Shown: piece after piece, positions 61,256 through 64,000 of the stretch
Position numbering within the stretch: position 1 is the first letter of the stretch
How the letters are laid out: the number at the start of each line of letters is the position of its first letter
Assembly (NCBI RefSeq): GCF_000379425.1
Contig: NZ_KB902184.1
Span: 1 to 64,000, forward strand
DNA: 64,000 nucleotides
Source of the DNA: Corynebacterium lubricantis DSM 45231
Lineage (GTDB): Bacteria > Actinomycetota > Actinomycetes > Mycobacteriales > Mycobacteriaceae
Direction: 5' to 3'
Made by a program: the position numbers and the translations under genes
Notes under the pieces: generated by a model
What the model was told of the DNA's origin: nothing
What the model saw: only the letters and a program-made list of their open reading frames with translations
The model's database searches: none

Positions 61256-61830
61256 CGCTGTGGTTCGACGCGTTCCAGCACGGAGCGCAACCTGGTGTCT
61301 TGCAATTCCAGGGAGAACCAGGGGCTAAAGGCCCACGGGGTTGCATCGACTGCTGCGAGCAGTTTCTGCGGCTCGACCCACACGTAGGCGTCAACTTCTT
61401 CTGGGTTTGGCGAGAGCGAGGCGCCCTCGTGCATGCGTACCGCGAACACTGGGCACACCTCGTTTTCAACCTGACCAGAGGAATCCACGGCCCGATAGCG
61501 GAAATCGGGGACTACTTCGCGCACCTCAGCGATGAAATCTGAGGAAAGGTTAATCTCGTCGCGCGCGCGACGACGGATCGCATCCGGGATCTCCTCGCCC
61601 GGTGCTGGGTGGCCACAGAAACTGTTCGTCCACACACCCGGGAATGTCTTTTTACTCAGCGCGCGGCGGGTCACCAGCACGTTGCCCTCTGCGTCGAACA
61701 GCCAGGCAGAAAATGCGAGGTGGAGCGGAGTCTTCGTGGAGTGGACCTCGTCTTTGTAGGCCACACCTTCAGGCTCACCCATAATGTCGAGCAATACAAC
61801 CTGTTCGCGTTCAGACACAGTGGCGCACAC
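61252..61830 (-). CDS. idi: Isopentenyl-diphosphate delta-isomerase (type I)
   Basis: 192 residues from GTG 61830; GTG 61818 is an alternative and AAGGAAG lies just upstream. Nudix-fold isomerase: HLAFSAWLFDAEGNVLVTRRALSKKTFPGVWTNSFCGHPAPGEEIPDAIRRRARDEIN (catalytic Cys in SFCGHP and the metal-binding Nudix helix), and YVWVEPQKLLAAV (second catalytic Glu region: PEEVDAYVWVE). It interconverts IPP and DMAPP, feeding polyprenyl phosphate and quinone synthesis, together with uppS elsewhere in the window. Confidence 0.94.
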   Translation of the reverse strand: MCATVSEREQVVLLDIMGEPEGVAYKDEVHSTKTPLHLAFSAWLFDAEGNVLVTRRALSKKTFPGVWTNSFCGHPAPGEEIPDAIRRRARDEINLSSDFIAEVREVVPDFRYRAVDSSGQVENEVCPVFAVRMHEGASLSPNPEEVDAYVWVEPQKLLAAVDATPWAFSPWFSLELQDTRLRSVLERVEPQR

Positions 61831-61915
61831 TTCCTTATAGTTTTGACTGGACTAGCTTTGACGGGAATTTAAACTAAGTACTTGCCCTTGACGATACCAC
61901 CAGGGCCGCCCGCCT

Positions 61916-62482
61916 CTAACTGTTCAGGTTGCCCGAGAAAGTGACATTTCCAATGGTGAAATCAGCAGCCCACAGGCTGGAGTTGGCCACGTCGAAGGCG
62001 AACTGCACGTTGCTTGTTGCCCCGGCGCCGAGCTGCTGGTCAAGGCCAAGAATGCCCTCAAATGCCGCGTTCTCCGCGCTGAGCTCGTCGACCTCCGTGA
62101 GGCTGCCGCCCGTGGAATCGCGGTAGCCGAGTTTCGGTGTGCCCAATGCCTCTGGTGGCATCGGTGCATCGGACGTATTCGTCACCGCGACTGTCACAAT
62201 GGTCCCGCCGCCTGCGGGCGGGGTGGTCACTCCCTGCCAGTGATAGGTAATCTCCGTGGCTGGATCCTCCACCGGCCCCGAAAGGTTGTCGGTGGTGATA
62301 GGGTCACGTTGCTCAACCGCGAATTCAGCATCCGCAGCTTCGGCCGTGGTGGCCACACCTGTGGTGGGTGTCAGCGTGCTTTCTGCATTCGCGTCCTCAC
62401 CGTTGGAGGAGCACGATGCCAAAGCCAGACTAACTCCAGCGGCGGTGATGAGTGCCGTAGCGCGCGTGAGTGTTGAAGCCAT
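61916..62482 (-). CDS. Putative lipoprotein (DUF4352-like)
   Basis: 188 residues from ATG 62482 (AAAGG before it). Signal peptide with lipobox LALASC (Cys about 24), so lipid-anchored outside the membrane, followed by SSNGEDANAE and a threonine/serine-rich linker. The mature domain is an Ig-like beta sandwich: TEITYHWQGVTTPPAGGGTIVTVAVTNTSDAPMPPEAL, then AENAAFEGILGLDQQLGAGATSNVQFAFDV and a final ADFTIGNVTFSG. The middle matches the look of DUF4352 (telokin-like) domains. Function unknown. It is divergent from the ABC exporter gene (about 115 bases). Confidence 0.78.
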   Translation of the reverse strand: MASTLTRATALITAAGVSLALASCSSNGEDANAESTLTPTTGVATTAEAADAEFAVEQRDPITTDNLSGPVEDPATEITYHWQGVTTPPAGGGTIVTVAVTNTSDAPMPPEALGTPKLGYRDSTGGSLTEVDELSAENAAFEGILGLDQQLGAGATSNVQFAFDVANSSLWAADFTIGNVTFSGNLNS

Positions 62483-62597
62483 GGCCTGCCTTTCACGTTG
62501 AAATGACGTATCTCGCACTACTTTAGCGTGTTGCCTAGACTGAACTCGTTGTGACCCAAAATTTAAGCAGAAAGAGATTGAGGAAAACTCTCCCCTT

Positions 62598-64000
62598 ATG
62601 AATTCCTTATGGCGCGTCCTGCGCAGCGCTTCGGCGCTCTGGCCGTTCTATCTTGCGATCGTCGTTTTGGCTGCGGTCGTGGCATTGCTCGGCTTGGTCA
62701 GCCCTTTCATCCTGCGAGAGGCGACCGACTCGATTGTCTCGGCAGTCTCTGGCGACATCACGGTGGCAAGCGTCACCCAAACCATTATCTGGCTGGCCAT
62801 CGCGCTGTTTGCTGCGGACGTGGCTACCACCTTGCTGCAGAACCTGAGTGGTTATTACGGCGACGTGATGGCCATGCGTCTGCGACAGATCCTGTCCACC
62901 CGCTACTACGCGAAGCTTTTGGCTCTGCCGCAGAAATACTTCGATAACCAGATCACGGGCACGGTGATCGCCAGGCTGGACCGTTCGATCACGAACGTCA
63001 CTCAGTTCATCCAGTCCTTTTCCAACAACTTCTTGCCCATGGGCCTGCAAGTTATTGTAATTCTGATTATCACCACTATTTATTATTGGCCCCTGACCAT
63101 CTTGCTGGCCTTATTGTTCCCGATTTACATGTACCTCACGGCGCTCACCTCAAAGCGGTGGCAGCGCATGGAGGGTGAGAAGAACCAGCAGATCGACGAA
63201 GCAAATGGTCGCTTCTCGGAGGTCATCGGCCAGGTGAAGGTCACCAAGTCCTTTGTCGCCGAGGTCCGCGAGCTGGACTTCTTCGGCTCGCGCTACGGCA
63301 AAACCGTCGATATCACGCGCCCGCAGTCGCGCTGGTGGCACTCCATGGACAGCATCCGCGGTGTGGCCATGAACCTGATTTTCCTGGCGATCTACCTGGT
63401 GCTTTTCCTGCGCACGCTTAATGGGTTCTTCACGCTCGGCGACATGGTGATGCTGCTGCAACTGGTGAATATGGCCAAGCAGCCCGTGTACATGATGAGC
63501 TTCATGGTCGATTCGGCGCAGCGCGCCATCGCCGGTTCCAAGGACTATTTCAAGGTCATGGAGGAGGAATTCGAGCCCACGGCGAATGAGCAGCTCGTCT
63601 CCGCCACGGAGGTATCAGGTGTGCCCGAGCTTCGCGACGACTACGTCGCCCCACTTGATTCTCGCAACCCGGTAGTCGATTTCAATCACGTCGATTTCGA
63701 GTATCTCCCCGGCGAGCCGGTGCTCCAGGACATCACCTTTAATGCCGCGCCCGGCGAAAAGGTCGCGCTCGTCGGTGAGTCGGGCGGCGGCAAGTCCACG
63801 ATTATTAATCTGCTGCTCGGCCTCTACCCCATCTCGTCTGGCGAGCTGTCCGTATGTGGCCACGATGTCGAAGATCTCACCGCGGCGAAGCTGCGCTCAT
63901 CCGTCGGTGTGGTCTTCCAGGAGCCGAACCTGTTCTCCGGCACGATCCGCGAGAATATTGCCTACGGCAAGCCCGATGCCACCGACGAAGAAGTCCTCGA
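62598..64000 (+). CDS. ABC transporter, fused permease and ATPase (partial)
   Basis: Starts at ATG 62598 and stays open to the right edge: 467 codons visible. An N-terminal transmembrane domain with six helices (about 16-36, 58-76, 135-155, 160-178, 248-270 and 278-296) of the type I exporter fold is followed by the nucleotide-binding domain from about residue 350: VALVGESGGGKSTIINLLLGLYP (Walker A GESGGGKST), ELSVCGHDVEDLTAAKLRSSVGVVFQEPNLFSGTIRENIAYG (Q-loop). The C-terminal signature and Walker B lie outside the window. A homodimeric or heterodimeric exporter of drugs, lipids or peptides; substrate unknown. A partner half-transporter could follow to the right. Confidence 0.93.
   Translation, partial: MNSLWRVLRSASALWPFYLAIVVLAAVVALLGLVSPFILREATDSIVSAVSGDITVASVTQTIIWLAIALFAADVATTLLQNLSGYYGDVMAMRLRQILSTRYYAKLLALPQKYFDNQITGTVIARLDRSITNVTQFIQSFSNNFLPMGLQVIVILIITTIYYWPLTILLALLFPIYMYLTALTSKRWQRMEGEKNQQIDEANGRFSEVIGQVKVTKSFVAEVRELDFFGSRYGKTVDITRPQSRWWHSMDSIRGVAMNLIFLAIYLVLFLRTLNGFFTLGDMVMLLQLVNMAKQPVYMMSFMVDSAQRAIAGSKDYFKVMEEEFEPTANEQLVSATEVSGVPELRDDYVAPLDSRNPVVDFNHVDFEYLPGEPVLQDITFNAAPGEKVALVGESGGGKSTIINLLLGLYPISSGELSVCGHDVEDLTAAKLRSSVGVVFQEPNLFSGTIRENIAYGKPDATDEEVL

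Overview
The window is chromosomal DNA from a mycolic-acid actinobacterium, almost certainly a Corynebacterium. The genes from about 21.5 kb to the right edge follow the order I know from corynebacterial chromosomes: ppx, a DUF501 gene, ftsB, eno, mazG, dnaG, dgt, glyS, an ArsR/Zur zinc-regulator pair, uppS, recO, era, ybeY, phoH, rsmE, dnaJ, hrcA with a CIRCE operator, hemW, fadD, malQ, a family M3 peptidase and idi. There is no transposase, integrase, prophage gene, CRISPR array or rRNA.

Region 1 (1-16.9 kb) is a visibly AT-rich surface-glycan island. It holds a CgeB-type glycosyltransferase running off the left edge, a 1300-residue three-module glycosyltransferase, a coiled-coil stub, a TarGH/TagGH-type ABC exporter (permease plus ATPase), a hydrolase-glycosyltransferase fusion, a heparinase II/III-type lyase fused to a degenerate alpha/beta hydrolase, and two more GT4 enzymes. 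A CAT-anticodon tRNA gene ends the island. wecC and wecB (17.1-21.1 kb), separated by tRNA-Asn and an MFS transporter, make UDP-ManNAc and UDP-ManNAcA. Together these suggest export of a uronic-acid-containing (teichuronic-acid-like) polymer. The (GT)6 run at the 5' end of wecC puts its natural N-terminus out of frame by one repeat unit, so the gene may be phase-variable.

Region 2 (21-33 kb) carries housekeeping genes (ppx, ftsB, eno, mazG, dnaG, dgt) interleaved with small secreted proteins. A 121-bp near-perfect duplicate of the eno 3' end and terminator lies about 1 kb from the original, and the two copies flank a gene for a secreted protein. A secreted barnase-type RNase overlaps its barstar-type inhibitor, and DnaG has lost most of its zinc ligands.

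Region 3 (33-53 kb) holds a TPM-domain membrane protein, glyS with two coupled small genes, zinc/iron homeostasis genes (ArsR-type regulator, Zur, VIT-family transporter), uppS-recO-era, a tandem pyridoxal kinase pair with a divergent butanediol dehydrogenase, and a tight operon hrcA-dnaJ-rsmE-phoH-ybeY-CBS protein.

Region 4 (51.5-64 kb) carries hemW, fadD, malQ, two tiny membrane proteins behind a family M3 peptidase, a carboxylesterase, idi, a lipoprotein, and an ABC exporter half-transporter running off the right edge. Start codons were chosen by Shine-Dalgarno position, overlap with the upstream stop codon and family N-termini; GTG and TTG starts are common here.
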